Source: Actinomycetales bacterium (GTDB taxonomy: Bacteria; Actinomycetota; Actinomycetes; Actinomycetales; Dermatophilaceae). Taken from it: a DNA stretch of 64,000 nucleotides. Shown here piece after piece: positions 41,073 through 50,878 of the stretch. Every line of letters starts with the position of its first letter. Position 1 is the first letter of the stretch. The notes under the pieces were generated by a model. That model saw nothing but the letters and a program-made list of their open reading frames with translations. It was not told the origin of the DNA and ran no database searches. The stretch lies in the NCBI GenBank assembly GCA_016711095.1, contig JADJTP010000002.1, positions 558,001 to 622,000 of the forward strand, written 5' to 3'. The position numbers and the translations under genes are program-made.

Positions 41073-42623
41073 ATGTCCGAGCCCCCTGCCCCCAGCCCCT
41101 TCGACGACGCTGATGTCGAATCGGTCGTCCCCGTGCCCGAGGCCAGTGCCGAGGTAGACGTCGACGCGGCGTCCGAACCCGAGGCGTCCGAACCCGAGGC
41201 GTCCGAACCCGAGGCGTCCGAACTACAGGCGTCCGAACTACAGGCGTCCGAACCCGAGGCCATTCCCGAGGCCATTCCCGAGGCTGCACCCGACCCCGCG
41301 GGGGAGCATCCTGTCCCGGCCACTCCCGTGCCCTCCCCCGCCCTCTTCGCACGCAGCGCAGCAGCCCCCGCGCACTCAGCCTTCGGCCGCGTGGACAGCG
41401 CCGGGGTCGTCTACGTCGTGACGGCTGACGGGGAGCGGGAAGTCGGGTCCTATCCCGGCGCCTCCAACGCCGACGCTTTGGCCTACTTCGGACGCAAGTA
41501 CGACGAGCTTGCGGCCGGCGTCGCCTTGTTGCTGCAACGCGTCACCCACACCGAAATGGCCGCCAAAGAGGCTGTCGAGGCCATCGCGAAGCTGCGCGAG
41601 CAGCTCGTTGACGCCCGAGTTGTCGGTGACCTCGCGGCCTTGGACAGCCAACTGGGCCAGATCGACGCCGCGATCGTCGTCCGTCGCGACGCTGAGGCTG
41701 CCGCCCGGGCCGAGGCCAAAGCGGCCGCCACCGCCCGCCGCGAGGAACTCGTCGCCGAGGCCGAACGTATCGCCGGCCAGCCCGAGAACAAGATCCAATG
41801 GAAAGCCAGCGGCGCCCGCATGCGCGAGCTACTCGATGAGTGGAAGGGCAGTCAACGTTCCGGGCCACGCCTGGACAAGGACACCGAGGCCGCCCTCTGG
41901 CACCGTTTCAGTACCGCTCGCAACGGCTTCGACAAGGCGCGGCGCACGCACTTCGCTGCCCTGGACTCGGCGCACGGACAGGCTCGCTCTGCCAAGGAGC
42001 GTCTGGTGGCCGAGGCCGAGCACCTGGCCACGAGCAAGGACTGGGCACCGACCGCGAGTGCTTTCAAACGGCTCATGGACGAGTGGCGCACCGCTGGTCG
42101 GGCAAGCCGGGCCGACGACGACGCGCTCTGGCAGCGCTTCAAGACCGCCCAAGACACCTTCTTCGCGGCCAAGGACGCCATCGTGCAAGCCGAAGAAGAG
42201 ATCTTCCGCGGCAACCTTGCCGTGAAGCAGGCTCTGCTTGTGGAGGCCGAGGCGATCCTGCCGGTCAGCGATCTAGAGAAGGCCAAGGCCGCGTTACGAG
42301 TCATCCAGGACAAGTGGGACAAGGCAGGCAAGGTCCCCCGGGCCGATCTGGAGCGCACCGAGAAGGCCATCCGCCGGGTTGAGCAGGCGGTCCGGGATGC
42401 CGAGGATCGGCGCTGGTCGGCGTCGAACCCCGAGGCTGCCGCCCGGGCGAGCAGCCTCGTCTCTCAGTTGGAGAAGGCCGTGGCCGGCCTCGAAGCCGAT
42501 CTGGCGAAGGCGCAAGCGTCGGGCAACGCCGGAAAGCTCGCCGAAGCACAGGCCGACCTGGACGCTCGCCGACAGTGGCTCGCCCAAGCCCGCTCGGGGC
42601 TCGCCGAGTTCGGCGGTCGCTGA
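41073..42623 (+). CDS. DUF349 domain protein
   Basis: The 516-residue protein begins three bases after the cyclophilin stop. Residues about 30-75 are an acidic Glu-Ala-Ser repeat (six 15-base units). After SAFGRVDSAGVVYVVTADGEREVGSYPG come several DUF349 repeats with the recurring pattern W...F..A...F, for example ALWHRFSTARNGFDKAR and ALWQRFKTAQDTFFAAK, and a C-terminal coiled coil. DUF349 proteins are widespread next to relA, with no settled biochemical role. Rich in Lys/Glu/Ala, probably cytoplasmic and elongated. Confidence 0.88.
   Translation: MSEPPAPSPFDDADVESVVPVPEASAEVDVDAASEPEASEPEASEPEASELQASELQASEPEAIPEAIPEAAPDPAGEHPVPATPVPSPALFARSAAAPAHSAFGRVDSAGVVYVVTADGEREVGSYPGASNADALAYFGRKYDELAAGVALLLQRVTHTEMAAKEAVEAIAKLREQLVDARVVGDLAALDSQLGQIDAAIVVRRDAEAAARAEAKAAATARREELVAEAERIAGQPENKIQWKASGARMRELLDEWKGSQRSGPRLDKDTEAALWHRFSTARNGFDKARRTHFAALDSAHGQARSAKERLVAEAEHLATSKDWAPTASAFKRLMDEWRTAGRASRADDDALWQRFKTAQDTFFAAKDAIVQAEEEIFRGNLAVKQALLVEAEAILPVSDLEKAKAALRVIQDKWDKAGKVPRADLERTEKAIRRVEQAVRDAEDRRWSASNPEAAARASSLVSQLEKAVAGLEADLAKAQASGNAGKLAEAQADLDARRQWLAQARSGLAEFGGR
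41169..41282 (+). repeat. Tandem repeat in DUF349 gene: six 15-base units and two 12-base units
   Basis: Units of GCGTCCGAACCCGAG (or GCGTCCGAACTACAG in units 4 and 5) start at 41169, 41184, 41199, 41214, 41229 and 41244. Two GCCATTCCCGAG units follow from 41259. They encode an acidic ASEPE/ASELQ tract and stay in frame. Slippage is the likely source. Confidence 0.95.
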
Positions 42624-42666
42624 CCTCACCATCGCTGCCGCTGCGCGACCTGGGAGACGGCGCGGG

Positions 42667-45027
42667 TCAGTCGCGCTTGGCTCCAGTGAGTCGATAGACG
42701 TCATAGACGCCGTCGACCGTGAGGATGGCGGCAATGACATGGTCGAGGTGAGCCGGATCGCCCATCTCGAACGTGAAACGTGACGTCGCAACCCGATTGC
42801 GAGTTGTCTGCACCGAGGCGGCAAGAATATTGACATGCTGGTCGGACAGCGAGCGAGTGATGTCCGACAGGAGTCGACTGCGGTCCAGCGCCTCCACCTG
42901 GAGTTGGACGAGGAAGACGCTCGTCGTCGAGGGATCCCATGCGACGGGGATGAGCCGGTCGGGCTCGCGGCGCAATGAGTCAGCGTTGGTGCAGTCGTCG
43001 CGATGCACCGACACGCCATTGCCACGGGTGATGAAGCCGATGATCTTGTCGCCCGGCACCGGAGTACAGCAGCGAGCGACCTTGACCCACACGTCCTCCG
43101 TGCCCACGACGACGACGCCTGGATCACCCGACCGCAGCCGGCTGCGGCCCTGGGACGGGATCGTCGCTTCGGCGAGATCCTCGCTGGTGCCCTCTTCCCC
43201 GCCGAGCGTGGCCACTAGGCGCGAGACGACGTGCTGGGCCGAGACGTGCCCGTCGCCGACGGCGGCATACAGGCTGTCGATGTCGTTGTAGCGCAGGTCG
43301 GCGGCGACGGCGGTCAGGCTCTCGGTTGACATCAGCCGGTGCAGCGGCATTCCCTGCTTGCGCAGGTATTTGGCGATGCCTTCCTTGCCCTGCTCGATCG
43401 CCTCTTCGCGGCGCTCCTTGGTGAACCACTGCCGGATCTTGTTGCGGGCTCGTGGGCTCTTGACGAAGGACATCCAGTCCCGCGAAGGGCCCGCCCCGTC
43501 GGCCTTCGACGTAAGGATCTCGACGGTGTCGCCGTTCTCGAGCACGGAGTCCAGGGCTGCCAGCCGGCCGTTGACCCGGCCGCCGATGCAATGGTGGCCC
43601 ACCTCGGTGTGCACGGCATACGCGAAGTCCACCGGGGTCGAGCCGGACGGCAGCGACACGACTCCGCCCTTGGGGGTGAAGACGAAGACTTCAGCACCGC
43701 CGAGGTCGAAGCGCAGCGAGTCGAGGAACTCCCCCGGGTCGGCGACCTCACGCTGCCAGTCGAGGAGCCGACGCAGCCAGGCCGTCTCGGCCAACGAATC
43801 GGACTCCCCTGGCGCGCCTTTCGGTCCGCGGCGGGCGTCTTCCTTGTATTTGTAGTGCGCCGCCACGCCGTATTCGGCCCGGCGGTGCATGGTGTGGGTG
43901 CGGATCTGGATCTCGACCGGCTTGCCCTCCGGGCCGATGACCGTCGTGTGCAGGGACTGGTACATATTGAACTTCGGGATGGCGATGTAGTCCTTGAACC
44001 GTCCCGGCACTGGATTCCACCGCGCGTGCAAGGCACCGAGCGAGCCATAACAGTCGCGCACGGTCTCGACGAGCACTCGCACTCCGACGAGGTCATAGAT
44101 CTCATCGAAGTCGCGGCCGCGGACGATCATCTTCTGATACACGGAGTAGTAGTGCTTGGGACGACCGGTGACGGTCGCCTTGATGCCCGCCTCCCGCAGG
44201 TCGTCTGACACCTCGGCGCGCACCTTGGTGAGCAACTCCTCGCGGGCCGGAGCCCGCTCGCGCACCATTTCGACGATCTCGTCATACATCTTGGGGTGGA
44301 GAGCCTGGAAGGCGAGGTCCTCCAACTCCCATTTGATCGTGTTCATCCCGAGTCGGTGCGCCAGCGGCGCGAAGATCTCCAGGGTCTCCTCTGCCTTAGC
44401 CTTGGCAGACTCTCGGGGCACGTACTTCCAGGTGCGGGCATTGTGCAGCCGGTCGGCCAGCTTGATGACGAGAACGCGAATGTCGCGGGCCATCGCGACG
44501 ACCATCTTGCGGACAGTCTCGGCCTTGGCGGCTTCGCCCCAGGTGACCTTGTCGAGCTTCGTCACCCCGTCGACGAGCATCGCGATCTCGTCGCCGAAAT
44601 CCCGTCGCAGGTCCTCCAGACTGTATGCCGTGTCCTCGACGGTGTCGTGCAACAGCGCGGCGGCGAGGGTCGGCGGCGGCATACCGAGCTCGGCGAGGAT
44701 CTGCGTCACCGTCAACGGGTGCGTGATGTAGTCATCGCCGCTGTGCCGGGTCTGACCCTGATGGGCTCGCTCCGCGACCTCGTAGGCCCGAAGGATGACG
44801 CTGGGGTCTGCCTTGGGGTGATGTTGACGCACGCTCTGCAGGATCGGCTCGAGGGCCAGGTGCGTCGGAGCCTTGGGCTGGCTGAGCCGCACCAGGCGGT
44901 CACGCAGCCGGCCCGGCGAACTCGTGACGATCGAAGCGGTCTGTGGCGTGGGTGCAGTCGCGGGATCGGGCAACGCAGGGGCCTCCGTCACCGCGGGCTG
45001 CGGCGAGGCGGCGACCTGGTCACTCAT
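42667..45027 (-). CDS. relA: Bifunctional (p)ppGpp synthetase/hydrolase Rel
   Basis: The 786-residue enzyme controls the stringent response. Domains in order: HD hydrolase (DDYITHPLTVTQILAELGM, LLHDTVEDT), synthetase (RPKHYYSVYQKM, YDLVGVRVLVE), TGS (VFTPKGGVVSLPSGSTPVDF), a zinc-finger-like region with CCTPVPGD, and a C-terminal ACT domain. Intact HD and synthetase motifs indicate both activities. About 80 extra residues precede the HD domain. It follows apt, as in most actinobacteria. Confidence 0.96.
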   Translation of the reverse strand: MSDQVAASPQPAVTEAPALPDPATAPTPQTASIVTSSPGRLRDRLVRLSQPKAPTHLALEPILQSVRQHHPKADPSVILRAYEVAERAHQGQTRHSGDDYITHPLTVTQILAELGMPPPTLAAALLHDTVEDTAYSLEDLRRDFGDEIAMLVDGVTKLDKVTWGEAAKAETVRKMVVAMARDIRVLVIKLADRLHNARTWKYVPRESAKAKAEETLEIFAPLAHRLGMNTIKWELEDLAFQALHPKMYDEIVEMVRERAPAREELLTKVRAEVSDDLREAGIKATVTGRPKHYYSVYQKMIVRGRDFDEIYDLVGVRVLVETVRDCYGSLGALHARWNPVPGRFKDYIAIPKFNMYQSLHTTVIGPEGKPVEIQIRTHTMHRRAEYGVAAHYKYKEDARRGPKGAPGESDSLAETAWLRRLLDWQREVADPGEFLDSLRFDLGGAEVFVFTPKGGVVSLPSGSTPVDFAYAVHTEVGHHCIGGRVNGRLAALDSVLENGDTVEILTSKADGAGPSRDWMSFVKSPRARNKIRQWFTKERREEAIEQGKEGIAKYLRKQGMPLHRLMSTESLTAVAADLRYNDIDSLYAAVGDGHVSAQHVVSRLVATLGGEEGTSEDLAEATIPSQGRSRLRSGDPGVVVVGTEDVWVKVARCCTPVPGDKIIGFITRGNGVSVHRDDCTNADSLRREPDRLIPVAWDPSTTSVFLVQLQVEALDRSRLLSDITRSLSDQHVNILAASVQTTRNRVATSRFTFEMGDPAHLDHVIAAILTVDGVYDVYRLTGAKRD

Positions 45028-45081
45028 GACCGAAGTGTAGACCGGAGACTCTCGCGCCCTGCCTGACCTTCGGCCCGCCGG

Positions 45082-45612
45082 TCAGCCCACGATGATCGAG
45101 TGCACCTCGCGGCCGACGAGGGCATCCCGTCCGTGCAGGAACCCGATCTCGAGCACGCACTCGACTGCGACCACCCGCCCGCCGGCGCGTTCGACCAAGT
45201 CGCAGGTCGCCGCAGCGGTGCCCCCGGTGGCCAAGACGTCATCCATGACGAGGATCCGGTGTCCCTCGACAAAGGCATCGACGTGGATCTCCAGGCTCGC
45301 CGTGCCGTATTCGAGGGTGTAGGTCGCCTCATGCGTGTCGCCGGGCAGCTTGCCGGCCTTGCGGACCGGTACAAACCCGACCCCCATCGCGTATGCCGTG
45401 GCCGCACCGAGGATGAAGCCGCGTGCCTCGATGCCGACGATCGCATCGACGCGGCCGGCATACCGGGAGGCGACGTCGTCGACGACCGCACGCAGCGCGT
45501 CGCCGTCTGCCAGCAGTGGGGTGAAGTCCTTGAACAGCACCCCTGGCTTGGGGAAGTCGGGAATGTCACGCAGGCGGGCCTCAATGAGCTCGCGGATCGA
45601 GTCGTCGGACAC
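45082..45612 (-). CDS. apt: Adenine phosphoribosyltransferase
   Basis: Apt converts adenine and PRPP to AMP. The protein has IPDFPKPGVLFKDFTPLL, GIEARGFILGAATAYAMG, PVRKAGKLPG and the PRPP loop ILVMDDVLATGGTAAA. I prefer GTG 45612, just after the secF stop, giving a normal-length 176-residue enzyme; ATG 45672 would overlap secF by 58 bases. It lies between secF and relA, as is usual. Confidence 0.93.
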   Translation of the reverse strand: MSDDSIRELIEARLRDIPDFPKPGVLFKDFTPLLADGDALRAVVDDVASRYAGRVDAIVGIEARGFILGAATAYAMGVGFVPVRKAGKLPGDTHEATYTLEYGTASLEIHVDAFVEGHRILVMDDVLATGGTAAATCDLVERAGGRVVAVECVLEIGFLHGRDALVGREVHSIIVG

Positions 45613-45614
45613 AA

Positions 45615-46847
45615 TCAGCGCCGAGAGCGTGGTGGGCGCTTGGGCTGGTTGCGAGGGCCCGTCGCGGCCCACTTGTGGACCGGCCGCCCCAATGCGTCAC
45701 GCTGCGGCTCGTCATCCTGCGGCGCGCCTAGCTCGTGCGCGTCAGGCTCCTGCCCGTCGGCGGCGGGGGCATCGGCGAGGATCGTCGTGGCCGTGCCCCG
45801 AGCCCTCGTCTGCTTGCCGGGACCGTCCTGGGCCCCCGTATGCCGAGGGGTGCTGCGGCTGAGCTCGGCCTCTCGGGCCTGAAGTTTGGTGGCGTGCTTC
45901 TCCAACTCCAGCAATGCCGGTTCGCCCCGGCGCAGGTCGACCAGCAGCGGCGTGGCGATGAAGATCGACGAGTAGGCACCGACGGCGATGCCGACGAAGA
46001 GCGCCAACGAGAGGTCGAGCAAGGTGCCGGGGCCGAGCTTGGTGAACCCGACGATGAGAATTGCGAGGATCGGCAGCAGCGCCACCACGGTCGTGTTGAT
46101 CGATCGGACGAGCGTTTGGTTGACCGCGAGGTTGGCTGCCTGGGCGTAGGAGTACCGTCGGCTGCCGACCGCCTCGGCGGTGTTCTCCCGGACCTTGTCG
46201 AAGACGACCACCGTGTCGTAGAGCGAGTAGCCAAGGATGGTGAGGAAGCCGATCATCGACGACGGGGTGATCTCGAATCCGAACAGGGCATAGATGCCGA
46301 CGGTCACGACAAGGTCATGCACCAGAGCCACAAGTCCGGCGACAGCCATCTTCCAGGTACGGAAGTAGATCGCCATCACCAGGGACACCAGCAGCAGGAA
46401 GACGATGAGGGCCTGGATGGCTTTCTCGCTGACCGACTGGCCCCACGAGGGGCCGATGAGCGACGCCGAGATGGTGGTCGGGTCGACGCCGAAGGTCTGC
46501 GCCAGCGCTGTCTTCGCCGCCTCGTTGCGTTCTCCGGCTGCTTCGCTCTGGACCCGCACGCTCGTGCCGCCGATGACGGTGGAGAGCACGTTGCCGCCGA
46601 TGCCGGACTGGGCGATCGCAGCCCTGGCGCGCTCCTCGTAGCCTGAGGTGTCCGTGACGCCGGTCAGGCGGAACTCCGAGCCGCCCCGGAACTCGATGCC
46701 GAAGTTGAGTCCCCGGGCGAAGATGCCGATCATGGCCAGGGCGATGAGGACGGCTGAGAAGGCATACCAGCGCTTCTGGCGGCCGATGAAGTCGATCGAG
46801 CGCTTGCCGGTGTAGAGATCGTTGCCGATCTGGGACACGTTGACCAT
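45615..46847 (-). CDS. secF: Protein translocase subunit SecF
   Basis: SecF, with SecD, uses the proton gradient to help release translocated proteins. The 410-residue protein has six predicted membrane helices, the first near FSAVLIALAMIGIFARGLNFGIEFRGG. Conserved segments include GPSWGQSVSEKAIQAL, LGYSLYDTVVVFDKVREN and NQTLVRSINTTVVALLPI. A Lys/Arg-rich cytoplasmic tail of about 100 residues follows the last helix. It starts four bases after secD. Confidence 0.95.
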   Translation of the reverse strand: MVNVSQIGNDLYTGKRSIDFIGRQKRWYAFSAVLIALAMIGIFARGLNFGIEFRGGSEFRLTGVTDTSGYEERARAAIAQSGIGGNVLSTVIGGTSVRVQSEAAGERNEAAKTALAQTFGVDPTTISASLIGPSWGQSVSEKAIQALIVFLLLVSLVMAIYFRTWKMAVAGLVALVHDLVVTVGIYALFGFEITPSSMIGFLTILGYSLYDTVVVFDKVRENTAEAVGSRRYSYAQAANLAVNQTLVRSINTTVVALLPILAILIVGFTKLGPGTLLDLSLALFVGIAVGAYSSIFIATPLLVDLRRGEPALLELEKHATKLQAREAELSRSTPRHTGAQDGPGKQTRARGTATTILADAPAADGQEPDAHELGAPQDDEPQRDALGRPVHKWAATGPRNQPKRPPRSRR

Positions 46848-46850
46848 GGC

Positions 46851-48659
46851 TCACGCCCTCCCGTCGGCCTGCACGGCAGGCGCACTGAACCGGCCTCGAC
46901 CGACATACCGGACTTTGGCGCCGAGTCGCTCCGGGTCCAGACCCGACAACCGGTGGCCGCCACCGAAGAACCGCGTGTGCGCGAGGATCGACACCAGGGG
47001 GTGGGTGAAGAGGACCACGACGGCGAGGTCGATGAGAGTCATCACCCCCAGAGTGAAGGCGAACCCGCGAACGTTACTCGCGGCCAGAAGGTAGAGGACC
47101 ACGGCTGCCAGCAAGTTGACCGCGTCGGCTGCCAGGATGGTCCGTTTCGCACGAGACCACCCGGCATCGACCGCCGTGACCAGTGGGCGCCCTTCGCGGA
47201 CCTCGTCGCGGATGCGTTCGAAGTAGACGATGAACGAGTCGGCGGTCACGCCGATGGAGACGATTACCCCGGTGACCCCCGCCATGGTCAGACGGACGTT
47301 GTGGGACCAGCCGAGCAAGGTGAGAACCCCATAGGCGCCAACTGCCGCGACCACCAGCGACGCGACCGTGACCAGCCCGAGCATCCGGTATTGGACCATC
47401 GAATAGGCGACGACGAGCAGCAACCCGAAGAAGCCTGCGAGCAGGCCGAGGGCCAGCTGTTCTTTGCCGAGGGTCGGGCTGATGTCGTCCTGGGTCTGCA
47501 GGGTGAACGACATCGGCAACGCGCCGAACTTCAGCTGCTGGGCCAGCTCTCGGGCCGACTCGATGGTGAACTGGCCGGTGATGGACGCCTGCCCGTTGGC
47601 GATGACCGCGTTGGTCGACGGCGCCGAGATGACCTGCTTGTCCAGCACGATCGCGAATCGGTTGCGGGTCTCGTCGCTGGCCTTGAGCGCGAACAGCCGG
47701 CTGGTCACGTTGGTGAACTTCGTGGCTCCGACGTCGGTGAAGTCCAGGCGCACCTCGACGATGGTCGTGGGCTGGCCGTTCGCGGAAAGCTGATAGCCCG
47801 AGGTCGCATCCTCGATGTCGGTGCCGTCCAGTTCGACGGGCCCGAGGATGTACTTCTCGGAGCGGTCTGTCGAGCAGGTGACCAGAGCCCTGGTCGGCTC
47901 GTCGACGAAGTCGTTGACGGCGCCGGCCTTTGAGCAGTCGAGCTGTGCGAACTCGGTCTGGATCTCCTGGGTGATCCACGCAAAGTCAGAGGCGTCCGTG
48001 GGGGCCGGCGAGGCCGTCGAGGGCGCGGTCGCGGTCGACTCCCCCGTCGCTCCAGTCGCCCCTGTCGTCGCGGGGTCGGTCGGCGGGGTGGTCTGCGCGG
48101 CGAGTGCCGGCGGCACGATCGCGTTGTTCGTTGTCGCAGGTGCCGACGTCGCCGGCGGGTCCATGGTGAACACCGGCTTGGGAGTCGTCGCGGTGGGTGC
48201 ACTCGTCGCCGTGGCGCCGTCGGTGCTCGTCGAGGTCGCCCCGGGATCGGTCACCGGGATCCCTGGCCCGGTGAGCAGGACCGGCCGGAAGCGCAACTGG
48301 GAAGGCTTTCGGATCTGATTGAGCGTCCGTGCGTCGGGCGTGCCCGGGATCGAGATGACGATGTTGCGCCCGCCCTGGGTGGTGACCTCGGCTTCGGCGA
48401 CACCGTTGGAGTCGACACGCTGGGCGATGATGTCGCGAGCCTTGTCGAGTTGTCCGGCACTGATGGGCGCGGTCGGGTCCGCGAGCACCGGCTCCAGGAC
48501 CATCTGGGTGCCACCCTCGAGGTCCAGGCCGAGTTTGGGGGTCAGCTCCGCCGTGCCCCAGCGATGGGCGGCACCGATGCCAGCGAACAGGACCGCGACG
48601 AGAGCAAGCAGCACCCACAGGGTGCGCCGCGCGCCGCGCGTGCGTGGATTGCGAGCCAT
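46851..48659 (-). CDS. secD: Protein translocase subunit SecD
   Basis: About 602 residues. An N-terminal membrane helix (LWVLLALVAVLFAGIGAAH) leads to LGLDLEGGTQMVLEPVL, the first periplasmic region. A Thr/Ala/Pro-rich insertion of about 130 residues with little conservation follows. Then VVEVRLDFTDVGATKF and the C-terminal helices with MAGVTGVIVSIGVTADSFIVYFERIRDE. ATG 48659 fits just after the yajC stop; the upstream open frame lies within yajC and is rejected. The long insertion is typical of actinobacterial SecD. Confidence 0.95.
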   Translation of the reverse strand: MARNPRTRGARRTLWVLLALVAVLFAGIGAAHRWGTAELTPKLGLDLEGGTQMVLEPVLADPTAPISAGQLDKARDIIAQRVDSNGVAEAEVTTQGGRNIVISIPGTPDARTLNQIRKPSQLRFRPVLLTGPGIPVTDPGATSTSTDGATATSAPTATTPKPVFTMDPPATSAPATTNNAIVPPALAAQTTPPTDPATTGATGATGESTATAPSTASPAPTDASDFAWITQEIQTEFAQLDCSKAGAVNDFVDEPTRALVTCSTDRSEKYILGPVELDGTDIEDATSGYQLSANGQPTTIVEVRLDFTDVGATKFTNVTSRLFALKASDETRNRFAIVLDKQVISAPSTNAVIANGQASITGQFTIESARELAQQLKFGALPMSFTLQTQDDISPTLGKEQLALGLLAGFFGLLLVVAYSMVQYRMLGLVTVASLVVAAVGAYGVLTLLGWSHNVRLTMAGVTGVIVSIGVTADSFIVYFERIRDEVREGRPLVTAVDAGWSRAKRTILAADAVNLLAAVVLYLLAASNVRGFAFTLGVMTLIDLAVVVLFTHPLVSILAHTRFFGGGHRLSGLDPERLGAKVRYVGRGRFSAPAVQADGRA

Positions 48660-48666
48660 CGCAGGG

Positions 48667-48981
48667 TCACTCGTCCTGAGTCGGGCCGCCGGCAGACTGC
48701 TGGGCCGACGGCGAGGCGCCTGGGGTGAGCCGCGAGTCGATTGCCCGGCGGTCGAAGCGCACCACGACGCCGGGAGCGACCTCAAGGTGCACCTCGGCGG
48801 GCGTAAGCGCGTCGACCCGTCCGAACAAGCCCGACGTGGTGCGCACCTCCTCCCCAACCACGATCGAATCCTGCATCTGCTGGACCGAGCGAACCCGGCG
48901 GCGCTGCGTCAAGAAGACGTAGGCGAGGAAGCCCAACGGAATTGCGAAGAAGAGCAGCGAGCTGAGGTCGTTGCTTGCCAT
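48667..48981 (-). CDS. yajC: Preprotein translocase subunit YajC
   Basis: The 104-residue protein has one N-terminal membrane helix (LSSLLFFAIPLGFLAYVFL), followed by TQRRRVRSVQQMQDSIVVGEE-type sequence and VRTTSGLFGRVDALTPAEVHLEVAPGV, the YajC hallmark. It associates with SecDF. It heads the yajC-secD-secF operon after ruvB. Confidence 0.92.
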   Translation of the reverse strand: MASNDLSSLLFFAIPLGFLAYVFLTQRRRVRSVQQMQDSIVVGEEVRTTSGLFGRVDALTPAEVHLEVAPGVVVRFDRRAIDSRLTPGASPSAQQSAGGPTQDE

Positions 48982-49116
48982 ATGTCGTCGTTACCTTGTC
49001 ACCATCGGAACGGACTCACTGCCGGTTCGGCAGACCAACGTCACATTCTGACCTATCCGCGCCCCCAGGGCGAACCGCCTCGCCGCAGGGCGGCATACGG
49101 AATGGGCTCGTGTGCG

Positions 49117-50265
49117 CTACCCGCCGAGGCGACTGCCGTCGTCCAGCGGCAACATGCCCGGCTCGTATGCCGCGCTCGGGCGAGGGGGGGTGAGGCCCAA
49201 GTGCTCCCAGGCCAACGCTGTCGCGGCCCGCCCGCGCGGGGTTCGCACCATCAACCCTTCGCGGACCAGAAACGGCTCGGCGACCGTCTCGACGGTTTCG
49301 ACTTCTTCGCCGACGACGACAGCCAGATTGGACACCCCCACCGGTCCGCCGCCGAATCGTCGGCAGAGAGCCTCCAGGACGCCGCGGTCGAGCCGGTCGA
49401 GCCCCCGGTTATCGACGTCGAAGAGCGCCAGCGCCGCTCGCGCCGCGTCGAGGTCGACGACGTGTTGGCCGTGGATCTGGGCCCAGTCGCGCACCCGGCG
49501 CAGCAATCGGTTGGCGATCCGGGGCGTGCCCCGCGAGCGTCGGGCGATCTCGATGATGCCCGGCTCTTCGGCCGCCACGTCGAGCAGTCGCGCCGAGCGG
49601 CGCAGGATCGTCACGAGATCGTCGGTGGCATAGAAGTCCAGATGCCCGGTGAAGCCGAAACGGTCGCGCAGCGGTGCTGGCAACATCCCGGAGCGGGTCG
49701 TGGCCCCGACGACGGTGAAGGGGGGCAGTTCCAGCGGGATGGCCGTCGCGCCGGGGCCTTTACCGACGACGATGTCGACCCTGAAGTCCTCCATCGCGAG
49801 ATAAAGCATCTCCTCGGCGGCCCTGGACATCCGGTGGATCTCGTCGAGGAAGAGCACCTCGCCCTCCGCGAGGGACGACAAGATCGAGGCGAGGTCACCA
49901 GCGTGTTGGATCGCCGGACCGGAGGTGACCCGAATCGGTTGGTCGAGCTCGGCAGCGATGATCATCGCGAGGGTGGTCTTGCCTAGGCCCGGCGGTCCCG
50001 AGAGCAGGACGTGATCCGGCGGGGTACCTCGGCGCCGGGCCGCCTCAAGCACCAGGCCGAGTTGGTCCCGCACCCGGGTCTGACCGGGGAAGTCGCTCAG
50101 CCGCCTCGGCCGCAGTGCCGCTTCGACCTGTCGCTCGCGGTCGTCGCCTCGGGGGTCGACGACGCGGGCGGTGGCCTCCCACGAACCGTCGGCCCACTGG
50201 TCCGGAGCACTGTCAGGGCTGGCTGGGCTTGATGCGGCGGCTGCGCGGGCGCGATCGTCGCTCAC
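49117..50265 (-). CDS. ruvB: Holliday junction helicase RuvB
   Basis: RuvB drives branch migration with RuvA. The 382-residue AAA+ protein has RPRRLSDFPGQ, Walker A LLSGPPGLGKTTLAM, Walker B LFLDEIHRM, sensor GATTRSGMLPAPLRDRFG and the C-terminal winged helix with RTPRGRAATALAWEHL. I take GTG 50265, one base after the ruvA stop. The 40-residue N-terminal extension is longer than usual. Confidence 0.95.
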   Translation of the reverse strand: MSDDRARAAAASSPASPDSAPDQWADGSWEATARVVDPRGDDRERQVEAALRPRRLSDFPGQTRVRDQLGLVLEAARRRGTPPDHVLLSGPPGLGKTTLAMIIAAELDQPIRVTSGPAIQHAGDLASILSSLAEGEVLFLDEIHRMSRAAEEMLYLAMEDFRVDIVVGKGPGATAIPLELPPFTVVGATTRSGMLPAPLRDRFGFTGHLDFYATDDLVTILRRSARLLDVAAEEPGIIEIARRSRGTPRIANRLLRRVRDWAQIHGQHVVDLDAARAALALFDVDNRGLDRLDRGVLEALCRRFGGGPVGVSNLAVVVGEEVETVETVAEPFLVREGLMVRTPRGRAATALAWEHLGLTPPRPSAAYEPGMLPLDDGSRLGG

Positions 50266-50266
50266 G

Positions 50267-50878
50267 TCAGGTCCTCGCGAGCTTCTGCAGGGCAGCACGC
50301 AGCAGTGCCGAGACCTCGGGGGGCTCGCCGGCGTTTGGGGTCCCGGCGTTCGGGGTCACGGCGTCGACTGCGTCGTCCGCCTGTTTGGCGCTCCAGCCGA
50401 GTCCGATGAGGGCGTCGCGCACTTGACCTGCCCAGGCGCTCGACGTGTGCCCGGCGCCCGTGGACGCGCCACCGGAGGGCATACCCATCTTGTCGCGCAA
50501 CTCGAGGACGAGCCGTTCGGCGCCCTTCTTGCCGATGCCGGGCACCTTCATGAGGGCGGACACGTCACCCGTGGTGATGGCCGCACGAATGCCGTCGGGA
50601 GAATGCACGGCGAGCATGGCCAAGGCCAGGCGCGGTCCGACACCGTTCACCGTCTGGACGGTCTCGAAGACCGACCGTCCGTCGACATTGTCGAAGCCGT
50701 ACAGCGTGAGCGAGTCCTCGCGCACGACGAGCGCGGTCGCGAGACTCGTCTCACCGCCCAGCCGCTGGGCGGCCGCCGTGGCGGGTGTCGTGTGCACCAG
50801 CAGGCCAACACCACCGACGTCGACGACGACCGAATCAAGACCGATGTGCCCGATCGTCCCGCGCAGGGAGGCGATCAC
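50267..50878 (-). CDS. ruvA: Holliday junction-binding protein RuvA
   Basis: The 203-residue protein has the N-terminal OB fold (MIASLRGTIGHIGLDSVVVD), helix-hairpin-helix motifs (NGVGPRLALAML and VPGIGKKGAERLVLEL) and a C-terminal RuvB-contact domain with the pattern DALIGLGWSAKQADDAVDAV. Start 50878 overlaps the ruvC stop by ATGA-type overlap. It is the middle gene of ruvCAB. Confidence 0.95.
   Translation of the reverse strand: MIASLRGTIGHIGLDSVVVDVGGVGLLVHTTPATAAAQRLGGETSLATALVVREDSLTLYGFDNVDGRSVFETVQTVNGVGPRLALAMLAVHSPDGIRAAITTGDVSALMKVPGIGKKGAERLVLELRDKMGMPSGGASTGAGHTSSAWAGQVRDALIGLGWSAKQADDAVDAVTPNAGTPNAGEPPEVSALLRAALQKLART

Noticed and set aside
41169..41282. Short regular repeats resembling a CRISPR array
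   Set aside because: Units are contiguous with no spacers, and they code in frame for an acidic tract.
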